DNA of 64,000 nt from Demequina sp. NBRC 110054. Lineage in GTDB: Bacteria; Actinomycetota; Actinomycetes; Actinomycetales; Demequinaceae. The notes beneath the pieces are model-generated. The model was not told the origin of the DNA. It ran no database searches and saw only the letters and a program-made list of their open reading frames with translations. Both the position numbers and the translations under genes were made by a program. Positions 8,838-15,444 of this stretch are shown here, in pieces. The stretch lies in assembly GCF_002090115.1 (NCBI RefSeq), contig NZ_BBRK01000005.1, positions 248,001 to 312,000 on the forward strand. Reading direction: 5' to 3'. How positions within the stretch are numbered: the first letter of the stretch is position 1; the number at the start of each line of letters is the position of its first letter.

Positions 8838-9335
8838 ATGAAGATCCTGGTTGCTGTCGGTTCGAAGTACGGTGCCACCCGCGAGGTGGCGCAGCACATC
8901 GCCGACCAGATCGCGGAGCGCGGCTTCGACATCGACGTCGCCGATGCGTGCGACGTGCAGGGCCTCCACTTCTACGACGCCGTCATCCTCGGCTCCGCCG
9001 TGTACGGCGGGCTGTGGCGCCGCGACGCCTCGTCGCTGCTGCGCCAGAACGTCGAGGAGCTCAAGGCCAAGGACGTGTGGCTGTTCTCGGTCGGCATGGA
9101 GACCGTCGTGAAGCCCGGTCAGCCGCTCGACGAGTCGGACGGCTTCGCGGGCCTCGTGAACGCGCACGACCACGCGCGGTTCCCCGGCGCCCTCGACTAC
9201 GAGAAGCTCAACGTGGGGGAGAAGGCGCTGATCACCGCGCTCAACCCGCCCCGCGGCGACTTCCGCGACTTCGAGGCGGTCCGCACCTGGACCGACGGCA
9301 TCGTGCAGCGTCTCGAGGAGCTCGCGTACGCCTGA
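8838..9335 (+). CDS. Flavodoxin-domain protein
   Basis: A 165-residue protein with an N-terminal flavodoxin fold: the FMN phosphate-binding loop GSKYGATREVAQHIA (residues 8-22) and later the isoalloxazine-contact loop region LGSAVYGGLWRRDA. This resembles flavodoxin domains of the HemG/menaquinone-dependent protoporphyrinogen oxidase type, but enzyme identity cannot be fixed. The start is preceded by a strong site, aagaaggagga. It is the first gene after pyruvate carboxylase on the same strand and appears to stand alone. Confidence 0.82.
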   Translation: MKILVAVGSKYGATREVAQHIADQIAERGFDIDVADACDVQGLHFYDAVILGSAVYGGLWRRDASSLLRQNVEELKAKDVWLFSVGMETVVKPGQPLDESDGFAGLVNAHDHARFPGALDYEKLNVGEKALITALNPPRGDFRDFEAVRTWTDGIVQRLEELAYA

Positions 9336-9462
9336 GCCGCGGCCTCCTCGGCCACGCTGTGTCATTGCGCACATTCGGACATCTGCCGCGTCCTAGGACA
9401 TCGTGGAAACGGCGGACTCGCCGCTATGCTCGGGACACCGAGCTCACGAGGAGGCGAGTGCC

Positions 9463-9834
9463 GTGACGATGACCGACGCATCCTGGCGCCGGCTGGCAGG
9501 GATCGTGGCGCTGGGCGCCGTGGTCGGCGCCGGCTGGTACCTGATCCCTCGGGCGGACAGCACCACGGCCGTCCCGATCGACGCCGTGTACGGTCGCGCC
9601 GCCTCGGAGTCCGTGGAGATCACTTTCGACGACTGCAACCGAGACTCCGAGATCGACGTCACCGAGACCGACTCGTCGGTGACGCTGACGGTGCGCCTGG
9701 ACTGGACGACCAAGATCGACTGCACGTCCCACCTCACGTCGAGCATGATCACGCTCGACGAGGATCTCGGCGAGCGCCTGGTCTTCGACGGCAGCTCCGA
9801 GCTGTCCGTCGACGTCCAGACGCCGCCGCAGTAG
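9463..9834 (+). CDS. Small membrane-anchored hypothetical protein
   Basis: A 123-residue protein with one N-terminal hydrophobic segment (about residues 11-28, GIVALGAVVGAGWYLIP) that is either an uncleaved anchor or a signal peptide. An acidic extracytoplasmic domain follows, with two Cys (DDCNRD and KIDCTSH) that could form a disulfide. The GTG start has a strong upstream site (gaggaggcgag); an ATG two codons later is an alternative. It is in line with the flavodoxin and Nudix genes. I do not recognise the family. Confidence 0.65.
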   Translation: MTMTDASWRRLAGIVALGAVVGAGWYLIPRADSTTAVPIDAVYGRAASESVEITFDDCNRDSEIDVTETDSSVTLTVRLDWTTKIDCTSHLTSSMITLDEDLGERLVFDGSSELSVDVQTPPQ

Positions 9835-9884
9835 CGGAGGCGCGCCAGCGGTCCGGGGGAGTACGCCTCGGATAGCCTGCGGTC

Positions 9885-10367
9885 ATGGCTCGGCCCGCGC
9901 ACGCACTGATCCCCGCCTCCTACGTCTTCCTGCGTCGTGGCGACGAGGTGCTGCTGCAGCTGAGGCACGGCACCGACTACATGAACGACCACTGGGCCGC
10001 CGGCGCGGCCGGGCACGGAGAGCGGTACGAGACCGCGCTCGAGACCGCTGTGCGAGAGGCCCGCGAGGAGCTCGGTATCGAGATCCACAGCGAGGACCTC
10101 GTCGCGATCACCGTGATGCAGAGACAACTCGTCGGTGGCCCCGACAAGGAGCAGCGCGTCGACTGGTTCTTCGAGTGCCGCACCTGGAGCGGAACGCCCC
10201 GGATTCAGGAGCCCGACAAGTGCGCCGACCTGCGCTGGTTCGCTCTGGGCGACCTGCCCTCACCGCTCGTACCTCACGAGGCGCTCGCGCTCGAGGCTCT
10301 TGCGCAGGGGAGTCACGCCACGGTGCACTTCGTCTCGCGGACGGATCCCCGTCATCCGTCGCGGTGA
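9885..10367 (+). CDS. Nudix hydrolase
   Basis: A 160-residue Nudix enzyme. The box GX5EX7REUXEEXGU is complete from Gly43 to Ile65, ending REAREELGI, and provides the Mg-binding glutamates. The N-terminal strand ASYVFLRRGDEVLLQLRHG resembles MutT/ADP-ribose-type members that hydrolyse nucleotide diphosphate derivatives. It is the last chromosomal gene on the left side of dif. The substrate is not predictable. Confidence 0.88.
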   Translation: MARPAHALIPASYVFLRRGDEVLLQLRHGTDYMNDHWAAGAAGHGERYETALETAVREAREELGIEIHSEDLVAITVMQRQLVGGPDKEQRVDWFFECRTWSGTPRIQEPDKCADLRWFALGDLPSPLVPHEALALEALAQGSHATVHFVSRTDPRHPSR

Positions 10368-10394
10368 GGCAGCGCGGCAGCGCCGGCGCCTCAC
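10364..10394 (+). terminator. Hairpin at end of Nudix gene
   Basis: GTGAGGC (10364-10370, including the stop codon) pairs with GCCTCAC (10388-10394) around a G+C-rich loop that can pair further. It lies 5 nt before dif and likely terminates transcription before the site. Confidence 0.5.
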
Positions 10395-10399
10395 ACGTG

Positions 10400-10427
10400 A
10401 GATGACATAATGTGCATTATCGGCGCG
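10400..10427 (-). other. dif: Chromosomal dif site (XerC/XerD), prophage left end
   Basis: On the minus strand the 28-bp site reads CGCGCCGATAA (XerC arm), TGCACA (centre), TTATGTCATCT (XerD arm). The 11-6-11 layout and the inner palindrome GATAA...TTATG match the actinobacterial dif consensus as I remember it. Gene orientation also switches from plus to minus around this point, as expected at the replication terminus. The XerD arm and host flank are on the left. The XerC half is repeated at the right end of the prophage, so this is a hybrid that still holds both arms and can serve chromosome dimer resolution. Confidence 0.88.
10411..10425 (+). repeat. Left attachment-core repeat
   Basis: The 15-bp sequence tgtgcattatcggcg, identical to 16292-16306. 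It comprises the 6-bp dif centre plus the first 9 bases of the XerC arm. Flanking bases differ between copies (a/g before, c/t after), so 15 bp is the exact limit of identity. Confidence 0.9.
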
Positions 10428-10438
10428 CGGGCCTCAAC

Positions 10439-10663
10439 ATGCCTGCTATCTGCCGAGAAAACCCCGGTGTCATAACGCATCGCAAGGACACCGCGATCCT
10501 CGAAACGGTCTGCACGCTCGGGCCTGACTCGTGCGGTGCGACCGGCCTGTGGACCATGCGCCTGAACGACGCGCGCAGCCTCACCGGGCGCGCCGTGTTC
10601 ATCGAACGCGGCTGCTCGATCTGCGGCTCGCCCGCCGTGTACGCATCGGCGGCGCTGACGTGA
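10439..10663 (+). CDS. 3' part of attachment-spanning phage ORF
   Basis: The open frame runs through the attachment core from 10412 to the stop at 10663. In the integrated state the only ATG is at 10439 and has no good ribosome binding site. In the circular phage the same frame continues upstream into 16242-16306, giving a 100-residue protein with five Cys, including GCSICG (CxxC) near the C-terminus. No transmembrane segment is seen. The family is unknown; a metal-binding or redox role is only suggested by the CxxC. The stop overlaps the GTG of the next small gene, indicating coupling to the structural operon. Confidence 0.6.
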   Translation: MPAICRENPGVITHRKDTAILETVCTLGPDSCGATGLWTMRLNDARSLTGRAVFIERGCSICGSPAVYASAALT

Positions 10664-10776
10664 CCAAGGTGACTTCTCAGGACCTCCGTCGAGAGGAAGC
10701 CTTCGGCTGGTACGCGGTCACGTTCGCCGCGTTCTTCGGCCTCGGCATCCTCGCCGCCCAGGTGGTGTTCTCGTGA
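10660..10776 (+). CDS. Small phage membrane protein, 38 aa
   Basis: Begins at GTG in a GTGA overlap with the preceding stop. The N-terminus is hydrophilic (KVTSQDLRREEAFG), followed by one membrane span (about residues 16-36, YAVTFAAFFGLGILAAQVVF). Size, single span and position before the coat gene suggest a minor virion protein like pVII/pIX, or a coat-related protein. No sequence family is recognised. Confidence 0.6.
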   Translation: MTKVTSQDLRREEAFGWYAVTFAAFFGLGILAAQVVFS

Positions 10777-10862
10777 TGCGCGTCGGTTCGGCTCTCGCAG
10801 CTGCGGCCATGCTCGTGCTCGACGTGCGGCGCCTCGCGCGCATCTTCGGGCGGTGGTCGTGA
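10776..10862 (+). CDS. Tiny phage hydrophobic/basic peptide, 28 aa
   Basis: The ATG shares its first base with the previous stop (TGATG overlap). The product has a short hydrophobic N-terminus (VGSALAAAAMLVLDV) and a basic tail (RRLARIFGRW). It may be an end-cap virion protein or only a translational coupler. Support is the uninterrupted chain of stop/start overlaps in this operon. Confidence 0.45.
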   Translation: MRVGSALAAAAMLVLDVRRLARIFGRWS

Positions 10863-10978
10863 TGGGTGACATCAACGTGTGGCAGAACTTCCCCGACTGG
10901 CTGGCCGATGTGGCTGTCGTCGCGGGCTCGCTGCTCATGCTCTCTGCGGGCGTGGTGACCGGAAGGCACCTTGTCTGA
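10862..10978 (+). CDS. Small phage membrane protein, 38 aa
   Basis: Starts in an ATG overlapping the preceding TGA. The N-terminus is acidic/polar (MGDINVWQNFPDW), followed by one span (about residues 14-33, LADVAVVAGSLLMLSAGVVT) and a short basic end. The layout is that of a filamentous phage coat or end-cap protein without a cleaved signal peptide. Confidence 0.55.
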   Translation: MGDINVWQNFPDWLADVAVVAGSLLMLSAGVVTGRHLV

Positions 10979-11085
10979 TGGGCCCGCAATTCTCGTTCGA
11001 TGCCGTAGTCCAGATTAGCCAGCCGCTGTTCTGGCTCGTCGCGCTCGGCATCGGATTTCGCCTCGTCGCTCGGTTCACCCGATGA
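10978..11085 (+). CDS. Small phage membrane protein, 35 aa
   Basis: Starts in a TGATG overlap. Residues 1-15 are mostly polar, residues 16-28 are hydrophobic (PLFWLVALGIGFRLV), and the tail ARFTR is basic. The order polar, hydrophobic, basic matches inovirus minor coat proteins. No homologue is recognised. Confidence 0.55.
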   Translation: MGPQFSFDAVVQISQPLFWLVALGIGFRLVARFTR

Positions 11086-11168
11086 GCGCCGCCATGTTCG
11101 CCGCCACGGTGTACGGCGTCGGTGTGGCTCTCGGCTGGATCGTCGGCCTGATTCGTGAAGGGAGGTGA
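11082..11168 (+). CDS. Tiny phage membrane peptide, 28 aa
   Basis: Starts at ATG in an ATGA overlap. It is mostly one hydrophobic helix (AAMFAATVYGVGVALGWIVGLI) with a short charged end, REGR. Its stop lies within the strong ribosome binding site of the next gene, so translation is probably coupled to the major coat gene. Confidence 0.5.
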   Translation: MSAAMFAATVYGVGVALGWIVGLIREGR

Positions 11169-11176
11169 AACTCAGC

Positions 11177-11320
11177 ATGGACATCGCAACCCTGTTCGCG
11201 TCCCTCCAGACGACCCTTGAGGCGTCGATTGGCGACGCCGCTCCGATCGCCCTGACGGTGGGTGGTTCGCTGCTCGCCATCGGCGTCGGCTGGCGTCTCG
11301 TCAAGCGCTTCGTGAAGTAA
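11177..11320 (+). CDS. Putative major coat protein (pVIII-like), 47 aa
   Basis: A 47-residue protein with a polar amphipathic N-terminus (MDIATLFASLQTTLEASIGD), a hydrophobic span (about residues 22-39, APIALTVGGSLLAIGVGW) and a lysine/arginine C-terminus (RLVKRFVK) of the kind that contacts DNA inside the virion. There is no signal peptide, as in Pf3 coat. It has the strongest ribosome binding site of the phage (gggaggtga, 8-9 nt before ATG) and is followed at once by a strong hairpin terminator, as in Ff phages. Identification is by architecture and synteny. Confidence 0.75.
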   Translation: MDIATLFASLQTTLEASIGDAAPIALTVGGSLLAIGVGWRLVKRFVK

Positions 11321-11330
11321 GCGCCACCAG

Positions 11331-11378
11331 GCCGGGGGCGCGTGCGCCGCGCCACTGCACGGCGCACACGCTCCCGGC
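11331..11378 (+). terminator. Central terminator after the coat gene
   Basis: A 19-bp stem, gccgggggcgcgtgcgccg with cggcgcacacgctcccggc, with one G-T wobble and one mismatch and a 10-nt loop, followed by ttgtgcctt. It lies 10 nt after the coat stop codon, the same place as the terminator after gene VIII in Ff phages. It would keep coat expression high and later genes low. Confidence 0.8.
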
Positions 11379-11440
11379 TTGTGCCTTGCTCGCGGGCCCT
11401 TGCGAGCGAAATCCGCGCGATGTTCGGAAGGGACATCAAC

Positions 11441-12856
11441 ATGCTCGACCTGCTGCTCGCCGCGTCGCTGTTCGTCCCGATGGGCGACGTGTGCGACATC
11501 TACCAATCGTGGGAGACCTCGCCGGTGGCCTCCTGCGAGGTCACAGATGGATCGGTCGAGGCCGGTGGTGTCTCGCTCAACGGCGGCAAAGTCACGCTCG
11601 ATGACTGGGCCGACGTCGACGCTGAGACCCTGGGCTCTCTGGTCTATAAGGACGTGGACATCGCCGATGAGGACGGCTATTACACGTTCGGCGGCTGGCC
11701 GGTGTGCATCAACGAAGATGGCACCGTGTTCGAGGCCGGAACCGGCTCCTATCAGCCGTGGTATCCCGGTGCGTCGTGGCTCAATCCGCGCGTGTGGATC
11801 ACGCTGGGATTCACGCAGGACCCCTGCCTGGCGCCGCTAGAACGCGGCGTCGCGGTGTGGGCGGGCTACTCGTCCGCTGACCCTGACAGTGACCAGGTGT
11901 CGGGCTGGCTCGACGGTGATAACACATGGGGGCCGCTCACGTTCGAAGCGTCGGCAGACGAGACCTCGGTATCCATCGCGATCCTCGGCAATCCGTGCAC
12001 CGATGCGGACAACGCGACGCGGCTTGCGTGTATGCGAGAGACGTACACGCCGTACATGACCGAGGACATGGGGACGTACGTCGGGTATCTGCGCGCGTAC
12101 GACACGGAAGACAACCTGGTCGCATCGGTCGTCCTGCGCTACCTGACGGCGGGCAACGATGCGGACATTTCAAAGACTGTGGCGCTGGCAGACGGCGTGT
12201 CCATCGCTCGTGTCGAGTGGCAGCCCTACGCGGGCGGCTCCATCGAATCGGATACGTCCTACTGGCGTTACTTCTATCCCGAGGGCACGGCGGGTTACGT
12301 CGAGTACGGAACCTCCGACGGGTACGACGTCCAAACGATGCTGGTCACTGGCGGCGCGCTCGATGACATCCCCTACGCTCCGACCTCGGTTGGCTTCGAG
12401 TACGCGGACGGCGTGTGCACAGACTTCGACTGCGTCAAGACGTACTGCGATGACATCGACTCGCTCGACGTCGTCGGCTACTTCCAGTGCCTGTTCGCAG
12501 CTGATGCGGAATGGTCCGATGTGTGGGACTCGATGGTCACCGGGATTCAGCGCTGGGAGATCTGGCAGGCGGTGGACTACGGCGTCAAAATGGCCAAGTC
12601 GGTCGGCTACTCGTTCTCCGGCCAAGAGGGTGCCTGCGGCGTCCTGCTCGACGGTGACGACGACCTCCAGGGCCTCACCCTCGACACCTGCGACCTGCCG
12701 ATGCAATCCGGGGTGCGGACCTTCATGAGCGCGCTCGTGTGGCTGGCGCTGGCCTTCGCGATCTGGCGGTGGACGGTCGTGGTGGTGCAGGACCAGCGGG
12801 TCCCCGCGCTCCAGCCCTCGACCCTCGGCGAGTACGAATGGGGGTCGATTTCGTGA
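11441..12856 (+). CDS. Putative adsorption / minor coat protein (pIII-like)
   Basis: A 471-residue predicted surface protein. The N-terminal hydrophobic segment (MLDLLLAASLFVPMG) acts as a signal peptide. A long, very acidic, Cys-containing domain follows. One hydrophobic segment near the C-terminus (about residues 429-450, MSALVWLALAFAIWRWTVVVV) precedes a short cytoplasmic tail. This is the layout of pIII, the receptor-binding tip protein of filamentous phages, and the position between the terminator and the small membrane gene is the same. The ATG at 11441 was chosen for its ggaaggga site; an in-frame ATG lies at 11420. Codon use and base composition differ from host genes. No domain is recognised. 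Confidence 0.72.
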   Translation: MLDLLLAASLFVPMGDVCDIYQSWETSPVASCEVTDGSVEAGGVSLNGGKVTLDDWADVDAETLGSLVYKDVDIADEDGYYTFGGWPVCINEDGTVFEAGTGSYQPWYPGASWLNPRVWITLGFTQDPCLAPLERGVAVWAGYSSADPDSDQVSGWLDGDNTWGPLTFEASADETSVSIAILGNPCTDADNATRLACMRETYTPYMTEDMGTYVGYLRAYDTEDNLVASVVLRYLTAGNDADISKTVALADGVSIARVEWQPYAGGSIESDTSYWRYFYPEGTAGYVEYGTSDGYDVQTMLVTGGALDDIPYAPTSVGFEYADGVCTDFDCVKTYCDDIDSLDVVGYFQCLFAADAEWSDVWDSMVTGIQRWEIWQAVDYGVKMAKSVGYSFSGQEGACGVLLDGDDDLQGLTLDTCDLPMQSGVRTFMSALVWLALAFAIWRWTVVVVQDQRVPALQPSTLGEYEWGSIS

Positions 12857-13116
12857 TCCTCCAATTCATCTGGTGGCTGGCCGGGCAAGTCCTGGACTAC
12901 CTGTTCTCCATCGATCTGCCTGACGCGCTGTGGGTGGGCATGGGCCACGGCGCGACGGCGGTCGGCACCATTGCGGGCTGGTTCCCTGCGATCCCCTACA
13001 TCCCGTACGCGGCCATGAGCAACGTCGTCTCGACCTCGCTGACGGTCTTCGGCGCGATCCTGCTGATCGTCGTCGTCATGTTCGTACTCAACATCTTTCT
13101 GAAGTTCCGGAGGTAG
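12838..13116 (+). CDS. Small multi-span membrane protein (pVI-like)
   Basis: A 92-residue hydrophobic protein with about three spans: FVILQFIWWLAGQVLDYLF, a central GTIAGWFPAIPYIPYAA region, and SLTVFGAILLIVVVMFVLNIFL with a basic end, KFRR. It overlaps the 3' end of the adsorption-like gene. An in-frame GTG at 12853 forms a GTGA overlap and is an equally good start. Position between the pIII-like and Zot genes matches gene VI. It may also supply the membrane part of the assembly complex. Confidence 0.7.
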   Translation: MGVDFVILQFIWWLAGQVLDYLFSIDLPDALWVGMGHGATAVGTIAGWFPAIPYIPYAAMSNVVSTSLTVFGAILLIVVVMFVLNIFLKFRR

Positions 13117-13120
13117 TGCC

Positions 13121-13903
13121 GTGGGCCTGTTCCCTCAACCCATCTTCGACGTCCCCTGGTTCCCCATCCAAGGGTTCATCGGGATGAACGGCGGTGGCAA
13201 GTCCGCACTGATGGTGGACACCGGCATCGACCAGGCGCAGAAGCATGGGCGCCCGATCCTGTCCAACATCTGGATTGACGAGGATCGCGCCGGGGTCCCC
13301 GTCAAGCGGCTGACCGGGCTGCTCGACATCATGAACGCGGACGGCGACATCGTCATCCTCGATGACATCGCGTCCATCGCTCCGGCCCGCGAGACCAACG
13401 CGTCCCCGCCTGAGATGGTGATGAGGCTCGCCGCGCTGCGCCACCGCGACGCCATGCTCCTGTGGTCCGCGCCGGTCCTCGAAGACGTCGACGTCAAGAT
13501 TCGCCGCGTTACTCAGTCGGTGGTCTCGCTCAAGGCGCTCGTGCGCGTGAAGCGTGAAGGGCAACTGTGGAAGGACACGAAGGTCTCTCTGGCCAAGGCA
13601 TATGACTTCCGCTCCGAGACCACCACGAGCATCAACCGCGACACGCCGCGCAACCAGTACGGCTTCGTGTGGCTGAACTCGCTGCGCCTCGACGCGTACG
13701 ACACGCGCGAAGAACTCGAACTCCAGGCCGATCACGCCATTTGTGCGGTGTGTGGCAAGCGCAAGCCGCGGCAGATGTGCAAGGGCCACGACGAGGGCGA
13801 GACTTCGCAGCTGCTCAACGATGAGCACGATGACCACCAGCACGAGGCGACGCCGGCCACGGTCGCGTCGATGATTTCTGCCGCTAGGGCGAACGTCTCA
13901 TGA
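13121..13903 (+). CDS. Zot/pI-type phage assembly ATPase
   Basis: A 260-residue P-loop ATPase. Walker A is GMNGGGKS at residues 21-28 and Walker B is VILDD at about 78-82. The DIASIAPARE and LAALRHRDAMLLWSAPVLEDVD segments match the Zot fold. Such proteins drive export and assembly of filamentous virions at the inner membrane. Unlike most pI/Zot proteins, no transmembrane helix is visible, and the C-terminus instead has Cys residues (CAVCGKRKPRQMC). The GTG start has gaggt about 8 nt upstream. It is the best marker gene of the element. Confidence 0.88.
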   Translation: MGLFPQPIFDVPWFPIQGFIGMNGGGKSALMVDTGIDQAQKHGRPILSNIWIDEDRAGVPVKRLTGLLDIMNADGDIVILDDIASIAPARETNASPPEMVMRLAALRHRDAMLLWSAPVLEDVDVKIRRVTQSVVSLKALVRVKREGQLWKDTKVSLAKAYDFRSETTTSINRDTPRNQYGFVWLNSLRLDAYDTREELELQADHAICAVCGKRKPRQMCKGHDEGETSQLLNDEHDDHQHEATPATVASMISAARANVS

Positions 13904-14428
13904 ATACCGGACACCCTCTCCCCCACCATGCTCGATGGTGCCTCAACCTCTCGACCGGCTATCTCGGTCACGAGGAACGAGTGTCCGAGATGGGTGGGCG
14001 TGCCCACCACTACGGGACTCCTACCAACTCGCCCCGCTTTGGACCCCACACCGCTGCGCACCACCGGGCAACAGATCGTGCCTCGTCCCGGCTGCGGTTG
14101 TACGCAACACACGTCCTGACCCCGGCAGGGGTTGGGGCGCGAGGGGCCCCGCAGGAGAGTCCGAAGGACCGCGCCGCAGGCGCGCCGCGTAGCGGGCTCC
14201 GGTGCAGCGGGGACGCGGGGGCCCCCGACCCCGGAACATGTCACGAGCGTCAGCGAAGTGACAACCGCGAGGCCCTGATCCCCGGTCTGCTCCCTGCACC
14301 ACATGTCCTCTTGGACCTCACCGCATGACTTCCCCCACAGAGGGCCCACGAGGCCCACCAGACGGCTCGGATAGCCCCTCCCCCTCCCCCACGCGCCAAC
14401 GTGGGCACAACCTCCTAGGAGACATTCC
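13904..14428 (+). other. Phage intergenic region: candidate origin and packaging signal
   Basis: 525 bp without a convincing gene. It carries a series of hairpins right after the Zot gene: CACCAT-gctcg-ATGGTG (13924-13940), GACCG/CGGTC (13953-13969) and GGTGGG/CCCACC (13993-14008). A 10-bp palindrome GGGGGCCCCC lies at 14217-14226, and CTCCTAGGAG (14412-14421) overlaps the Rep ribosome binding site. Filamentous phages keep plus/minus origins and the packaging hairpin in one such non-coding region, so that role is inferred. Confidence 0.6.
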
Positions 14429-15415
14429 GTGGCATCCGAGCAGGTCCCCCCGGTCGTAGACGCGGCCGGGGGGGCCACCCCACCCGAGCGCCTGACAGGT
14501 GAGGGCGCACACTTCGACTGGTACCAGTGCACGATCAGAGACGATCTGGAGCACGTGCTCGACGTCTTCTGCCAGGCCTGGGGACTGACCGTCCACGACG
14601 GCACTCCCCGCTACTCGTACACCAACGGCTATGACCTCAAGGGCGACGACGGTGTCGCCGTGTACGTGCTGCACGGCGGCAACGGCGGCGGGGTCCACTG
14701 CTGGGCCTCCGGCCACCGAGCCGAGCCCTTCGCCACCCTCGTGCGCGAACAGTGGCCCGACGATCACCACGTGACCCGCATGGACTCGGCGATCGACTTC
14801 CAAGACGACGGCGACGCAGACGCGATGTGGACACGGCTCTACGATCAGTGCCTAGACCTCGCGGCATGGCGCACCCGCAAGGACGGCGAACGCGTCGAGC
14901 GGGCTCGCCCGATCCAGACACGCCACTACGGCGACTACGTCGAGAAAGTCAGAGGCCGCACGCTCTACATGGGCTCACCCAAGGCCGACGCGCTCGTCAG
15001 GCTCTATGAGAAGGGCAAGCAACTACGCGGCCAGGCCGTCAAGCCCGATCTGACCGCGCCGCTGGACTGGTGCCGCCTCGAGGTGCAGGTGCGACCCAAG
15101 AAAGCCGCTCGAGCGCGCGCCGCTTACGTCAGCGCCGACGAAGTGTGGGGCATGGCCGTGTGGACACGCGACCTGCTCGAAGCGGTCGAGGGCGTGAAGG
15201 TCAAGCATGAGCCGCTAGACATCTGGCGCGAGACGAACGACGAACGGGCACTGATGTGGCTTGCGCACCAGTACGGGCCCACGCTCGACCGGCTCGCAGC
15301 TGCTAACGGTGGGGACTGGTCCAAGGTCTTCGACCTCGTCGCTGCCGCGCTTGACAACCGGCCCAAGCCCGAGCCGCTACGGCTGACCCCCCGTGGCAGT
15401 AACCACGGGGGGTAG
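14429..15415 (+). CDS. Replication initiation protein, Rep_trans-like
   Basis: A 328-residue rolling-circle replication initiator. Conserved patterns of the replication initiation factor family are present: HFDWYQCTI near the start, RMDSAIDF about residue 115, and RTLYMGSPKADALVRLYEKG about residue 176 ahead of WCRLEVQVRPKK. RstA-like proteins of dif-integrating phages and pT181-type Rep share these. The GTG start follows taggaga. It would nick the plus strand and prime phage DNA synthesis. The last ten codons form a perfect hairpin. Confidence 0.85.
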   Translation: MASEQVPPVVDAAGGATPPERLTGEGAHFDWYQCTIRDDLEHVLDVFCQAWGLTVHDGTPRYSYTNGYDLKGDDGVAVYVLHGGNGGGVHCWASGHRAEPFATLVREQWPDDHHVTRMDSAIDFQDDGDADAMWTRLYDQCLDLAAWRTRKDGERVERARPIQTRHYGDYVEKVRGRTLYMGSPKADALVRLYEKGKQLRGQAVKPDLTAPLDWCRLEVQVRPKKAARARAAYVSADEVWGMAVWTRDLLEAVEGVKVKHEPLDIWRETNDERALMWLAHQYGPTLDRLAAANGGDWSKVFDLVAAALDNRPKPEPLRLTPRGSNHGG

Positions 15416-15430
15416 GTGAGATAACCCCCC
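15387..15430. terminator. Alternative hairpins at the end of rep
   Basis: A perfect 10-bp stem CCCCCCGTGG / CCACGGGGGG with loop cagtaa (15387-15412) lies inside the last rep codons. Its right arm can instead pair with ACCCCCC at 15424-15430. The position between convergent genes suggests a bidirectional terminator; an origin structure is the alternative. Confidence 0.65.
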
Positions 15431-15444
15431 CACCCTCTAGGTGC

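Noticed and set aside
5273..8932. 1219-codon antisense frame opposite pyruvate carboxylase
   Set aside because: Long antisense frames are common in high-G+C DNA. The plus-strand Pyc is complete and the antisense product is Arg/Asp/Val-rich without motifs.
10400..10427. tRNA gene as the prophage integration target
   Set aside because: No cloverleaf or tRNA 3' end is present at either repeat; the sequence is a dif site instead.
13900..14328. 142-codon plus-strand ORF overlapping the end of the Zot gene
   Set aside because: The ATGA overlap is suggestive, but the product is a random-looking Pro/His/Arg mixture without hydrophobic core or motif and covers the hairpin cluster. Treated as non-coding phage intergenic region.
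14325..14460. Short Pro/Ser-rich ORF before rep
   Set aside because: No ribosome binding site, low-complexity content and overlap with the rep start; probably chance.
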